A stretch of 64,000 bases of DNA, from positions 549,364 to 613,363 of the forward strand of contig CAKOGP040002313.1 in the NCBI GenBank assembly GCA_933822405.4, written 5' to 3'. A program made the translations under genes and the position numbers. Origin of the DNA: Cylindrotheca closterium (Eukaryota > Bacillariophyta > Bacillariophyceae > Bacillariales > Bacillariaceae). The notes under the pieces were generated by a model. That model searched no databases and was not told where the DNA came from. It saw only the letters and a list, made by a program, of their open reading frames with translations. This document shows positions 21,201 to 30,417 of this stretch, in pieces; position 1 is the stretch's first letter, and each line of letters opens with the position of its first letter.

Positions 21201-22088
21201 ATGACCATCTTTCGCTTTGCAACCACGCTGTTCTTGGCGTTGAATTTGCTTGATAGCCATGCTTTCCAAGTACAACCTAGACTGTCACAGCAACAATGCC
21301 TGAGGCAAAATACGGATTTGGCCATGGGCTTGGATATGGTAACCTACATGAGAACGGAATGGATTTCTGCAGCATTGTGTACCAACCAGACTCCACGCGA
21401 AGCTGATATTTGTCTACAACTCGGTTGCGAAGATGGACGAGCTGTGACATTCGTTCCCCGAACCATTGACCAATTCATCACTTCTACCCTCGAGCCTGAT
21501 GGTGTCTTGCCTGTGAGTGTGGAACGTCAACTTACACAACAGGAAAAAACGAGAAATGCTGCCATTGTAATGTTCAGAAATCAAAGAGCTGACGACCTGA
21601 AAGAGACTCCCGACGAATCTGTTGATGTTGTTGTTAGTCTGCAAGCAGCTGCACGAATGATAGAAACTGGCTTGGACTGGAAGAAGAGTGTTCACGAAGC
21701 CGCCAGGGTGTTGAAGCCAGGCGGTCGACTATTATTTGTGGAACAAACGACGCTGGATGGAGAATCATATCTTGACTACCTTGATAACCTTGGATTGGAA
21801 GTTGAGGGCAGTGAAGAGAGTGAAGAAGGGGAAGATGACGATGCCGCTGAGGAGAGATTTCCAATTTTCGAAGAAGTCGGATACGATGATGTCGACTTGG
21901 TGTTGGTGCCCCATGTAGCTGGAGTTGCCGTGAAGTCCATGGATGCTGGATTGACCGCTGCGGAACGCGATGCAAAGGAAGCCAAGATTGAAGAAGACCG
22001 ACTAGCAGAGATTTCCCTCGCCGCTTACGAAAGAGGGATCAAGAAGCGAAAAAAGAAAAAGAAGGCCACTGCTGAAGAAGAAGCGTAG
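21201..22088 (+). CDS. Plastid-targeted class I SAM-dependent methyltransferase-like protein
   Basis: Single exon, 295 aa. The leader MTIFRFATTLFLALNLLDSHAFQVQP is a signal peptide with a HAF plastid motif. The Rossmann methyltransferase pattern follows: a motif-I-like CLQLGCEDGRA near 74, then DESVDVVVSLQAAARMIE (motif IV) and HEAARVLKPGGRLLFVEQ (motif V/VI, the Methyltransf_11 hallmark) around 165-183. Motif I departs from the usual LGCGTG, so activity is not assured. An acidic insert (residues about 200-217) follows the GGRLLFVE strand. The C-terminus is a Lys-rich tail (KKRKKKKKA). Substrate unknown; quinone, tocopherol or chlorophyll precursors are typical for this class but unproven here. 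Confidence 0.82.
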   Translation: MTIFRFATTLFLALNLLDSHAFQVQPRLSQQQCLRQNTDLAMGLDMVTYMRTEWISAALCTNQTPREADICLQLGCEDGRAVTFVPRTIDQFITSTLEPDGVLPVSVERQLTQQEKTRNAAIVMFRNQRADDLKETPDESVDVVVSLQAAARMIETGLDWKKSVHEAARVLKPGGRLLFVEQTTLDGESYLDYLDNLGLEVEGSEESEEGEDDDAAEERFPIFEEVGYDDVDLVLVPHVAGVAVKSMDAGLTAAERDAKEAKIEEDRLAEISLAAYERGIKKRKKKKKATAEEEA

Positions 22089-22175
22089 GTTTATTACTGT
22101 AGATACTATTTTAGAAGGGATCTTGAACCCGAATGGCATCCGTAGTTTTGGTTTGGGACCACATAATCGTGATGC

Positions 22176-23684
22176 ATGAACTTATCTTGGGACGAGTATT
22201 CATCNNNNNNNNNNNNNNNNNNNNNNNNNNNNNNNNNNNNNNNNNNNNNNNNNNNNNNNNNNNNNNNNNNNNNNNNNNNNNNNNNNNNNNNNNNNNNNNN
22301 NNNNNNNNNNNNNNNNNNNNNNNNNNNNNNNNNNNNNNNNNNNNNNNNNNNNNNNNNNNNNNNNNNNNNNNNNNNNNNNNNNNNNNNNNNNNNNNNNNNN
22401 NNNNNNNNNNNNNNNNNNNNNNNNNNNNNNNNNNNNNNNNNNNNNNNNNNNNNNNNNNNNNNNNNNNNNNNNNNNNNNNNNNNNNNNNNNNNNNNNNNNN
22501 NNNNNNNNNNNNNNNNNNNNNNNNNNNNNNNNNNNNNNNNNNNNNNNNNNNNCGTTGATGATTCGATCAGTCGATCCTATGCCTCGGTGGGTGAGCAGTC
22601 TGTGGGTGACCAAACCTTTGATGATACGTTGACATTTGGCAGCGCAACCGTCCAAGACCTTGGAAGCTTGGTGTCATTCCCATCACAAACAATGCCATCG
22701 CTACTTTATAGAGAAACTTCAAGCGACGAGGACCAGTACGACGGGCAGACAATACTTTCGTCCCATGCTTCTGGAGCATACATACCACCACCTGAAGCAT
22801 CTCAGGAGCAGTGGGCCATTTCGCCGCACCCTGGCCTTGTAGCCGATAGTATATTTTCCATGTCAACTGGATGTACGGATAGTATATCTTATCGACATAT
22901 CGAGGAGGCACGGGCAAGTCGTGATATATCTTCTAAACCTGCTGCTTCCAGGGACGGTAATGTGGCTGCATACAGCAAGAATGGAACCGAACACTTACTC
23001 TCAATTGTGGAACCCCCAAGAAAGCTGCTCCCAGTACCACCTGCGCCACTCAAAGCTGCCTATTCTGACGTTTCTGACTGCGATTACGAAGCAGAGGACT
23101 ATTTGCCAGGAAATTTCGTGTGCAAGCTATGCAGTGACGTAATTGTCGGTGCCTTGTCACTCAATTGCGGTTGCGCATCATCGACTGTATGTTCGCTTTG
23201 CTGGGAAACGAGGGATCCGGAAACGTTCAAATCGAAAGAGGCTGTGGATAAGCTAGGGTATGTGATAGTGCAGGATGGCAAACGATCCCTGCCATCGTGT
23301 CCATCTTGTACAGATAAAATTGAATCCAAAATAAATTGTCACGCTCTGGACGTGGCGATTTTCCAGATTGTGCTGAACTTGCCAGGGATAGATGACAAAG
23401 TCAGAAGCTTGAAAAATGCTTACTTTTCTAGGCTCGAAGGCTGGAGAAATATCGTCATCGAACGTAACGAAAACATAAAACGCCAAGAAGAAATGCTGCG
23501 AGACGAACTATTGGCCAGGCTTCTTCAAGAAGAGGAAGAACTATTTTATGGTGGACAGCAAGTCCAAGAAAAAGCAGTTGCCAGAGAGCAATATAATGGT
23601 CTTCTATTCTGGAGTCAAGCAGCCTTGGCAGTGGTTGTTGCAACACTAGCCTCGATTGGTTTGAAGGCAGTTGCAAGACGGTGA
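22176..23684 (+). CDS. Tail-anchored RING-type zinc finger protein (N-terminal part in gap)
   Basis: Visible coding runs from 22553 to the stop at 23684. The ATG at 22176 (MNLSWDEYS) is in frame only if the gap length is right, so the start is tentative. A long Ser-rich disordered region precedes a cysteine cluster FVCKLC...NCGC...TVCSLC...CPSC, arranged as a RING-like C8 finger in which the usual ring His is Cys. A helical segment with many Glu follows (MLRDELLARLLQEEEELFYG). A single C-terminal hydrophobic helix comes last (LFWSQAALAVVVATLASIGL) with a short basic tail KAVARR, as in tail-anchored proteins of ER, mitochondria or peroxisomes. An E3 ubiquitin ligase on an organelle surface is the best inference. 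Confidence 0.75.
   Translation: MNLSWDEYSXXXXXXXXXXXXXXXXXXXXXXXXXXXXXXXXXXXXXXXXXXXXXXXXXXXXXXXXXXXXXXXXXXXXXXXXXXXXXXXXXXXXXXXXXXXXXXXXXXXXXXXXXXXXXXXXXXXXXVDDSISRSYASVGEQSVGDQTFDDTLTFGSATVQDLGSLVSFPSQTMPSLLYRETSSDEDQYDGQTILSSHASGAYIPPPEASQEQWAISPHPGLVADSIFSMSTGCTDSISYRHIEEARASRDISSKPAASRDGNVAAYSKNGTEHLLSIVEPPRKLLPVPPAPLKAAYSDVSDCDYEAEDYLPGNFVCKLCSDVIVGALSLNCGCASSTVCSLCWETRDPETFKSKEAVDKLGYVIVQDGKRSLPSCPSCTDKIESKINCHALDVAIFQIVLNLPGIDDKVRSLKNAYFSRLEGWRNIVIERNENIKRQEEMLRDELLARLLQEEEELFYGGQQVQEKAVAREQYNGLLFWSQAALAVVVATLASIGLKAVARR
22205..22552. other. Assembly gap (348 N)
   Basis: Run of N. Its stated length is a multiple of three, and a plus-strand frame stays open across it, but the real length is unknown. 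It hides the N-terminal part of the RING gene that follows. Confidence 0.99.
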
Positions 23685-23785
23685 TTCATTAACATGTTTT
23701 CTCTTGACAAATTTCGCTCAATCAAAAGAAGAGTTATATCTCTATTAATTAAGCTAGCCGGAGCGTTATAATAACACTTAGTTTC

Positions 23786-25810
23786 CTACGTCAACTCTAG
23801 GTCTGAGATGTATTCTTCGTTATAGCCGCCACCAGAGATCAACTCATTTGAGTATCTCTCTTGTCTTCCTGTGCAGCCACAGATCTTTCGACATGGCCAA
23901 CAAATACAACGAGTAACTCCACAAGTTGCTGAAACTAGGATTCGACACATACCGGCACAGCAGCCATGGGGATTCTCCAACATTTGCTGGGCCGTTATTA
24001 TCGCAAGGCATAGACCGATTCCTCCGCAGATTCCCAATGCAATGACAACATTTCTATCGTGTTCCATTTCCTCGATTGGCTCTCCATGATCAAAATAGAT
24101 ATAGTCCCCAATTGAACCAGTACCATCAATCGAACTTCCACCTTGCATGTCATCCTTTTCTCCTTGCGTGTCGTCCTCTCCGTCGGTATAGTCATCGTCC
24201 CTTTCTTCCGGGGGAATGTAGGCAACTGGTTTCGAGCTCGGTTCAGGGTAATTCCAAGTTGGAACGTTCTGCAAAGAGGTTGGTGCATAGGTAGTAGTTG
24301 ATCCAAATTCCTTGGAAGGAGTGAGTGTTGGCAATGGAGCATATGAGTTTTGATCATATGTCGGTTGACCATAAGTTGGTCTTCCAAAGTTGTTTTCACC
24401 AATCGGTGTTTGGGATGGGCTGAAGTACGAAGGAAGACCTCCACCACCTGCACCACCACTGAACGCTGGCGATGGGGCAGTTGATCCGTCACGATCCCAT
24501 GGAAAGTTTCCATCGTCATCTTGATCCCCGTTGATGCTCTCATCTGCTCCAACTAGATCGGTCTCTCCGTCGGTGTCATCAGAAGGACTATCATTGTCGT
24601 TGTTGCCATTCAAAGCTCCATCAAGCCCGGTGCTATTCTGATTCCCAGAATCAGTATCATTGAGCCCATTCATCATGTCCATGTCAATATCCATGCCCGT
24701 ATTATCCATGTCCATGTCGTCCATATTCATCTCGTCATCTATAGTCATGTTGAAACCATCAAATTGTTTACCATCTCCAAACTCGTCTGTTCCATTGGTT
24801 CCACCAGCATTCATAGGATTGCTATTATAAATGGCGTTTCCATCTTCATCAAACTGATTGGGATCGGTGATTTGTTGACCATGACCTCCGCCTCCAAGCA
24901 AGGGACTGTCATCTGTACCGTTTGTTCCAGAGTCGCTATAAATCGCATTTCCATCTTCATCAAAATGATTGGAATCGGTGATTTGTTGACCATGACCTCC
25001 GCCTCCAAGCAAGGGACTGTCATCTGTACCGTTTGTTCCAGAGTCGCCATAAATCGCATTTCCATCTTCATCAAAATGATTGGGATCAGTGATTTGTTGA
25101 CCATGACCTCCGCCCCCAAGCAATGGGTCGTTCTCTGGACCATCGCCTTCTTGTTCATAGGCAATTCCATCAAGATTATCTTCCTCTGCTTCTTCTCCTG
25201 GAGGCGAATCTTCATAAATAGCTTTTCCATCTTCATCAAACTGATATGGATTCGTGATCTGTTGACCATGACCTCCGCCTCCAAGCAATGGGTCGTCCTC
25301 TGGACCATCGCCTTCTTGTTCATAGGCAATTCCATCAAGATTATCTTCCTCTGCTTCTTCTCCTGGAGGCGAATCTTCATAAATAGCTTTTCCATCTTCA
25401 TCAAACTGATATGGATTCGTGATCTGTTGACCATGACCTCCGCCTCCAAGCAATGGGTCGTCCTCTGGACCATCGCCTTCTTGTTCATAGGCAATTCCAT
25501 CAAGATTATCTTCCTCTGCTTCTTCTCCTGGAGGCGAATCTTCATAAATAGCTTTTCCATCTTCATCAAACTGATATGGATTCGTGATCTGTTCGCCATG
25601 GCCACCTGCACCTAGCAAAACATCAGCATCTGGATCGTCAATATTGTTTTGTCCATTGAGCATCTCGTACGCTGATGTTGGGGGACTCGTATTCAAACCC
25701 TCTAAACCACCTATGAGTTGCCGGTTTCCTGAGAGTCTAGCATCTGCCTGATGCCCAACAAGTGCTACCAATATCAAAGTAGAGAGTGGAACATGCATTT
25801 TGGTTTTCAT
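23786..25810 (-). CDS. Secreted type I membrane protein with GGGGHGQQIT tandem repeats
   Basis: One exon, 674 aa from ATG 25810 (MKTKMHVPLSTLILVALVG, a clean signal peptide); in-frame ATG 25846 is possible. Three 55-aa repeats, each with PLLGGGGHGQQITNPYQF, DEDGKAIYEDSPPGEEAEED and a Glu/Asp-rich end, are flanked by a leading partial copy. They are followed by three shorter copies (37-aa type, PLLGGGGHGQQITDPNHF, DEDGNAIY). Then come an Asp/Met/Asn-rich acidic region, a Pro/Ser/Thr/Tyr-rich stalk and one membrane helix (VVIALGICGGIGLCLAIITA) near the C-terminus. A Cys-rich cytoplasmic tail (CCAGMC...CICWPCRKICGC) follows, suited to palmitoylation. A surface or silica-associated adhesive role is possible but not shown. 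Confidence 0.83.
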   Translation of the reverse strand: MKTKMHVPLSTLILVALVGHQADARLSGNRQLIGGLEGLNTSPPTSAYEMLNGQNNIDDPDADVLLGAGGHGEQITNPYQFDEDGKAIYEDSPPGEEAEEDNLDGIAYEQEGDGPEDDPLLGGGGHGQQITNPYQFDEDGKAIYEDSPPGEEAEEDNLDGIAYEQEGDGPEDDPLLGGGGHGQQITNPYQFDEDGKAIYEDSPPGEEAEEDNLDGIAYEQEGDGPENDPLLGGGGHGQQITDPNHFDEDGNAIYGDSGTNGTDDSPLLGGGGHGQQITDSNHFDEDGNAIYSDSGTNGTDDSPLLGGGGHGQQITDPNQFDEDGNAIYNSNPMNAGGTNGTDEFGDGKQFDGFNMTIDDEMNMDDMDMDNTGMDIDMDMMNGLNDTDSGNQNSTGLDGALNGNNDNDSPSDDTDGETDLVGADESINGDQDDDGNFPWDRDGSTAPSPAFSGGAGGGGLPSYFSPSQTPIGENNFGRPTYGQPTYDQNSYAPLPTLTPSKEFGSTTTYAPTSLQNVPTWNYPEPSSKPVAYIPPEERDDDYTDGEDDTQGEKDDMQGGSSIDGTGSIGDYIYFDHGEPIEEMEHDRNVVIALGICGGIGLCLAIITAQQMLENPHGCCAGMCRILVSATCGVTRCICWPCRKICGCTGRQERYSNELISGGGYNEEYISDLELT
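24840..25615 (-). repeat. Coding tandem repeat array (165-bp and 111-bp units)
   Basis: Within the membrane-protein gene. Three nearly identical 165-bp units (about 25101-25595) are followed downstream in the gene by units of about 111 bp (about 24880-25100) that share the first half and differ in the second half. Near identity of the DNA, not only of the protein, indicates recent unequal exchange. Both unit lengths are multiples of three, so copy-number change keeps the frame. Confidence 0.9.
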
Positions 25811-25867
25811 AGTGGTTGTTTCGCCCACGAACCAATGCTTTCTCATTTTTGAATTGGCACTGTTTCT

Positions 25868-25879
25868 GTACACGTGTAC
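25868..25879. promoter_or_regulatory. Palindrome GTACACGTGTAC upstream of repeat protein
   Basis: Exact 12-bp palindrome with a CACGTG core, 58 bp before the chosen start at 25810. The same 12-mer recurs at 43693-43704 and 53076-53087, each near gene starts. It is a candidate site for a bHLH or bZIP dimer; function not shown. Confidence 0.4.
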
Positions 25880-25970
25880 GTGCTCTCCACGAATGAACGA
25901 ATGAATGAAATGGCTCTGAAAACTTGAACTTAGTTGTTATTGACATTGTATCCACTAATCATGCCCACAT

Positions 25971-27028
25971 TTAGATGCCATTTGTTAGGAGCACAATGTC
26001 AAAGATGAGGCAAACAAAAACCAAGCCGACGAAACATTGAAAAGAACCCATGTTTTTCTTTCCGATTCCAGTCGAAGTCCAAGGACACGTATGATCAAAA
26101 TCTTCTATAATGACGCCAGTGTCTGGGTCGTAAAAAGCTCCTCTTGGTCGGAAAGAATGAGTCCGATCACTCCATCTCCAATTAGCGTCTGCCGAGGGTG
26201 GCGGCTTGTCATATCTTGGAAGAATACCTGGATCTCGAAAGGCTGTCATTGACAGGGATACAATCAAGCCAACCGTACAAATGAGCCACACTAGCACGAT
26301 ACCCGGATGGGTGTATGGAATCCGTTTCACCAAAGTCAGCCCAGAAACAACAAAAATAATGGGAAAGGTGACAAAGAAGAGCATGGGCCAATACTGTAAA
26401 GATGCGAAAGGGAAATGATGAGAAAACCTTTGAGATGATGCAGATGTACAAACAAGAATGAATCCTTGCTCTTACCGGTCCAATGACAAAATCCAACCTA
26501 GGCCTCGTGAAGCGTTTGGTGCGTGGTTGGCCATTTTCATCTTCCTCTATTTCTTCCACCCATTCGGTAGACTGCTTCAACACAGCAATATTTCTAAAGA
26601 TTGATTAAATCATTCGAGAAACAGCAAAACGATGAGGTTACCATCTCATCCAATATACATTACAACAGCTTATGGGTTCTCTCTCCTTACCCGATTCGCC
26701 CAGCACCAATTTTGCTACACGCAAAGGCAGAACAACAAATACATGGCATTGAATCGTTTCCATTTGCAAGCTCCTTTAGCATGTTGCCTTGGAATCTGGA
26801 TTTTTCTTCATCCCATGTGCGGACCATGCTTGCAGCAAATGGTCCTTCCTTCCATTCTTGAATTCGTCTATGTTTGGCTTCCTTTCGACTCTCCACTGCC
26901 ATTGGATCCAACGATCCATTGTTGTCTGATGAAGTTGCAGCAGTCATTTGACTTTCGACATCTTCCAAAGTCTCTGTGAAAGGCATCATTTCCTCCTTTG
27001 CAGGACCTCCTCCTCGGCGGTGTGACAT
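25971..27028 (-). CDS. DHHC-family palmitoyltransferase-like protein, DHTC variant lacking zinc ligands (copy A)
   Basis: Three exons: 27028-26691, 26593-26476 and 26393-25971, 292 aa. After a soluble N-terminus come membrane helices starting FFVTFPIIFVVSGLTLV and GIVLVWLICTVGLIVSL, the DPG motif (FRDPGILPR), and FDHTCPWTSTGIGKKNM, aligned with DHHCPWxGNCIGxxN of DHHC enzymes. One last helix follows and then the stop. The nucleophilic Cys of DHHC is kept. The second His is Thr, and the cysteines of the zinc-binding cysteine-rich domain are replaced (YDPDTGVIIEDF where canonical proteins have YCxxCxxCxxxY). The fourth helix and TTxE motif are absent. Activity is uncertain. It is a tandem duplicate of the next gene. 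Confidence 0.85.
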
Positions 27029-27472
27029 GATGTCTTTTGTGTTGTTTTATATTATATGTAAATAAATACTATGCTGACAAAAATGAATCGTTGGCACAAC
27101 CGCAATATTCGGTAGATGACCACAAATTCTCTTGCTTGTTTTTCAAAAAGTTCCTCAAATCTGTAGTTGGCATTGCTGAAAGAAGAAATCAAAGCTTGAT
27201 GTCTGACGACTAGTTCGAATAAATAACGGAATACGGAATAACACACATAATTTTATGATTCAAAATTCTGGATATTTTAAAACGATAGAGGAGGAACATC
27301 AGATCCGTGTCTACAGTCACTGCTGTTGTTTCATCTCTTCTGTGTCCAAGGATGATGTTTTCAACTTGCCTGAGAAAATGTACATGTGGTCGTTTCGCGT
27401 GTTTTGGATCCGACAGCATGAACATTCTCATGACAGCTAATAGCTTCGTGGCTATTACTATTATACAGTAGG
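27029..27472. other. Intergenic region between the two DHHC-like copies
   Basis: 444 bp, upstream of copy A and downstream of copy B. AT-rich with short meaningless frames. No motif assigned. Confidence 0.4.
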
Positions 27473-28424
27473 TTACGTAAAACCCATGTGCAGGACAACA
27501 GTGTAAATGATGCACACTGGAACCATAAAGACAAAGGATTTGAAGTGCTTCATGTTACCGCCTCCAATTCCTGTTCCAGTCCAAGGACAACTGTAATGAC
27601 GAAGCAAAGTGTAAGCAAACCCAAATAGAACAAGGGATAATTCCAGGCGAGGCTGAGTTTGTAACGTACGTATGATCAAATTCTTCAATAACCACTTGAC
27701 ACTCCGTATCAAAACGAGCATTTGATGGCCGATATGTCCTCGCTTGATCATTCCATTGCCAACTTCCTTCTTCTCCCGGAGGCGCTTCTTCGTGTCGATA
27801 AAGAATTCCTGGGTTGGTACAGGATACCAATAGCAAGGAGGCGCACAGAGCAAAGGTGCATAAACTCCAGGTGATAATGATAACAAAGTTCTGATAAATA
27901 ACCTTGGTGAAGAGTGTCCAACCAGATATTCCCAGTATCAGTGGCCAGGTCAGACAGAGATTGACCGGCCAGTAAGGTCCGACCATGCAAACTGGCCGAG
28001 GTCGTTTCCTCTTTACCACTCTGTCTTCTCTCCCCTCGCTCTTTTCAACTGCTTCGTATTCTTCCATCGTGCTATAGAACACAGCCATGTTTCCAATTCG
28101 TCCCACACACGTCAGACAAGAGCCACAAACGACACCTGACCAAGCCACATTATCATTGCGCTTGTGTCCGGGTGGATGACTGAGGAATGGATTTTCATCC
28201 TTCCAGTCAATATTCACGCGACCGACCGCATAAATGCTATTTCTCCAATGCATCAGTTTTTGTTCTCTTGGATCGGAAGACTCTTGATGCTGCGCGTTCC
28301 CTTTCTTTCGCTTTGTGACTTTCTGCCCTTCCACGTCATCTGTTGTGGTGATTTCTTTGTTAACAGGAGTACCGCCTAACGCTGGTGTCTCGGAGAGCTG
28401 GGAACTGTCATCTTTAATGGTCAT
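27473..28424 (-). CDS. DHHC-family palmitoyltransferase-like protein, DHTC variant (copy B)
   Basis: Two exons, 28424-27670 and 27590-27473, 290 aa. Start ATG 28424 (MTIKDDSSQL). Homology to copy A is clear: GRIGNMAV / GRIGNIAV, VGPYWPVN / IGPYWPML, and EEFDHTCPWTGTGIGGGNM / EDFDHTCPWTSTGIGKKNM. Both proteins end 34 residues after CPWT, so the short C-terminus is a family feature. The intron splits the Thr codon of DHTC. The DPG motif reads NPG. Only one cysteine of the zinc-binding region survives (FDTECQVVIEEF). The N-terminal half has an extra CGSCLTC segment that could bind metal or be acylated. S-acyltransferase activity is possible but not assured. Confidence 0.84.
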
Positions 28425-29049
28425 AATTTGAAATAGCGTTTCCAATATTCTGTGTTGTGTGTAGCTAGCGTGTTTTTAGTTTGCAAAGCAGCTCTTTCTA
28501 CGACGACGGAGCAGTGAGGTCTGCGAAAGACCGATCGATTGATTACAGTAACCCGCAAGCTTTTGGAAGAAGACGAAGTTTTGCTGTAAAAGTATTTTTG
28601 TCAGTCACTCTGAAGTTTCGTTCTTTTTACCATGGTCCAGTTCGTGGTGTTCCGTTGCTTACCAATTTGCAAGTTGATTTCTACGAGCGTTGAAACAGCC
28701 ATTTAACCGTAAAATCGAAACTCAGTTTGAACTTTCCACATGTTCAGTGTGTGCTCTTCCATTCACCTCAACAACAAATTGCAGGGATCTAAACATTGGA
28801 AAACAATTGACTTCTTATCCATTTCAAACGCAACTAAGGAACGGCAGAGCAAGTAGAGCTTTCCACTTCTATATTACAAGTTTTGGATCCGTAAGAACCA
28901 CCTAAATTAACTTCCATTGCAGGTTCGTGACAGGCGAATGAATCAGGACTGAAAACTTGGATCTTGAAACCGAAAAGCCTACTGTATTGCTGAGCCTACG
29001 CAGACTACAAAACCAACAGCACCAACAGTAATAACAGAAAACTATTACA
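28425..29049. other. Divergent promoter region, no gene seen
   Basis: 625 bp between the start of DHHC-like copy B and the start of the syntaxin gene. No recognisable coding or RNA structure. Confidence 0.4.
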
Positions 29050-30096
29050 ATGAAGTATGCACAAGTAGGAAATGATGCAGACGAGCGCAATGACGGCGTA
29101 TCCGTAGCCAGCAGCAAACGAAAGTTTCGACGCCATCGACGAGTCAATTCAGGTCTCTCGGAGCCTCTCACGGCGGCTGACTCTTCGGTCGTCGACGAAT
29201 CCTTGGGAAGTGGGGCCGTCAACGGGGATCCTTATTTCGTATTTCGATCAGACTTGCAAGACAAGCTAGAGTTGGTGGATGATGCCTTGGCGGATTTCTT
29301 GCGAGTGGTTCATGAAACTGTGAGTTGATATCTTGCGGGGTTCTACAGTAAGGTCTGATGATATACTGTAGTACATTTCTGACCCTTCATTCATTATTTC
29401 ACCTTTCAACGCTACTCGTTTCATTCGAATAAAATCATACACAACGAATTATCGTAGGATACTGCTGTCAACACACAGGAGTTGAAAGATGCCAGAAAGA
29501 AACTGAAGCGACATTTAAAGAATGCCGAGTCGACGCTCCGAGATGTACAGGCAACTGTACAAGCAGTGGAAAATGATCGAGATAAATTTCAGTACCTGGA
29601 TGATAGTCAATTATTTGAACGCAAATCGTTGGTGAATACATCAAGAGACCGAATCTCGAAGGCGAAAGAAGAAATCACTTCGGAAGCTGTCAAACTGAAA
29701 ATGCTAGAAGATGAGAAAAACAAGGCCATTCGGCGGTCTGGTGATGGAACCTTGGGGGCAAAAACAGACGTGCAACGACATAATACTGATTTCGTGCTCA
29801 ATAACCAAGCGCAATCATCAGTTTTGATGCAACAACAAGATGAAACCTTGGATGAATTGGGGGATGCAGTGGTGCGAGTGGGAGAAATGGCAGGAACCAT
29901 TCACGAAGAAATTGAAATGCAAAATCAAATGCTAGATGAATTAGATGAAGATATGACAAGAGTCGAAGAAGAATTGGGCATGGTGATGGGAAAGCTTGCG
30001 GTATTTCTCAAGACCAAGAATAAATGTCATCTTCGAACAATCCTGATGCTCTGTTTGACTGTGGTTGTCCTCTTCTTCCTCGTCCTTTACACATAG
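29050..30096 (+). CDS. STX6: Syntaxin-6-type Qc-SNARE
   Basis: Two exons, 29050-29319 and 29458-30096, 302 aa. The N-terminal three-helix domain begins DPYFVFRSDLQDKLE (animal syntaxin 6 has DPFFVVKGEVQKAV). It continues with DARKKLKRHLKNAESTLRDV and FERKSLVNTSRDRI. The SNARE motif is QDETLDELGDAVVRVGEMAG through MTRVEEELG, with the central-layer Gln (QNQ) around residue 245. The C-terminal anchor is LRTILMLCLTVVVLFFLVLY. Syntaxin 6 acts in endosome-to-TGN fusion. The N-terminal domain puts this with STX6/10/SYP61 rather than STX8. The first 55 residues are a disordered extension. Confidence 0.92.
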
Positions 30097-30417
30097 ACTT
30101 GCTCCTCCTAGATGTAACTTTACAAATATGATAGATATTTACCTAAAGCGCATAAGGTTGTTCGGTGTCGAATACCACGCTTTTCTGATTGATGGTGCAA
30201 GGTTGCAAACAAATCAATCAGTACTGAGAAGCTAAAGTAAGCAGATGAAATTCTGTTACCTGGGCTCTATGTATTCTTTATGGTTGTGTAGTGGATGAGC
30301 GCGAGAGAAACACCAGGGGTGATTAGTTTTGACAAACGTCCATCATATAATATAGACTAGGCATATTGGCACAGAATGGACCCGGCCACACCTGTTTCAT
30401 ATCCCCAAGACTTGAGC
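30097..30417. other. Convergent 3' region
   Basis: 321 bp between the 3' ends of the syntaxin and PGRL1 genes. No gene or motif seen. Confidence 0.4.

Noticed and set aside
24764..25615. Long open frames on the plus strand (283 codons) and in a second minus-strand frame (266 codons) inside the repeat array
   Set aside because: They overlap the repeat array. Unit lengths are multiples of three, so any frame open in one unit stays open in all. Composition is not protein-like, and the membrane-protein frame explains the region.
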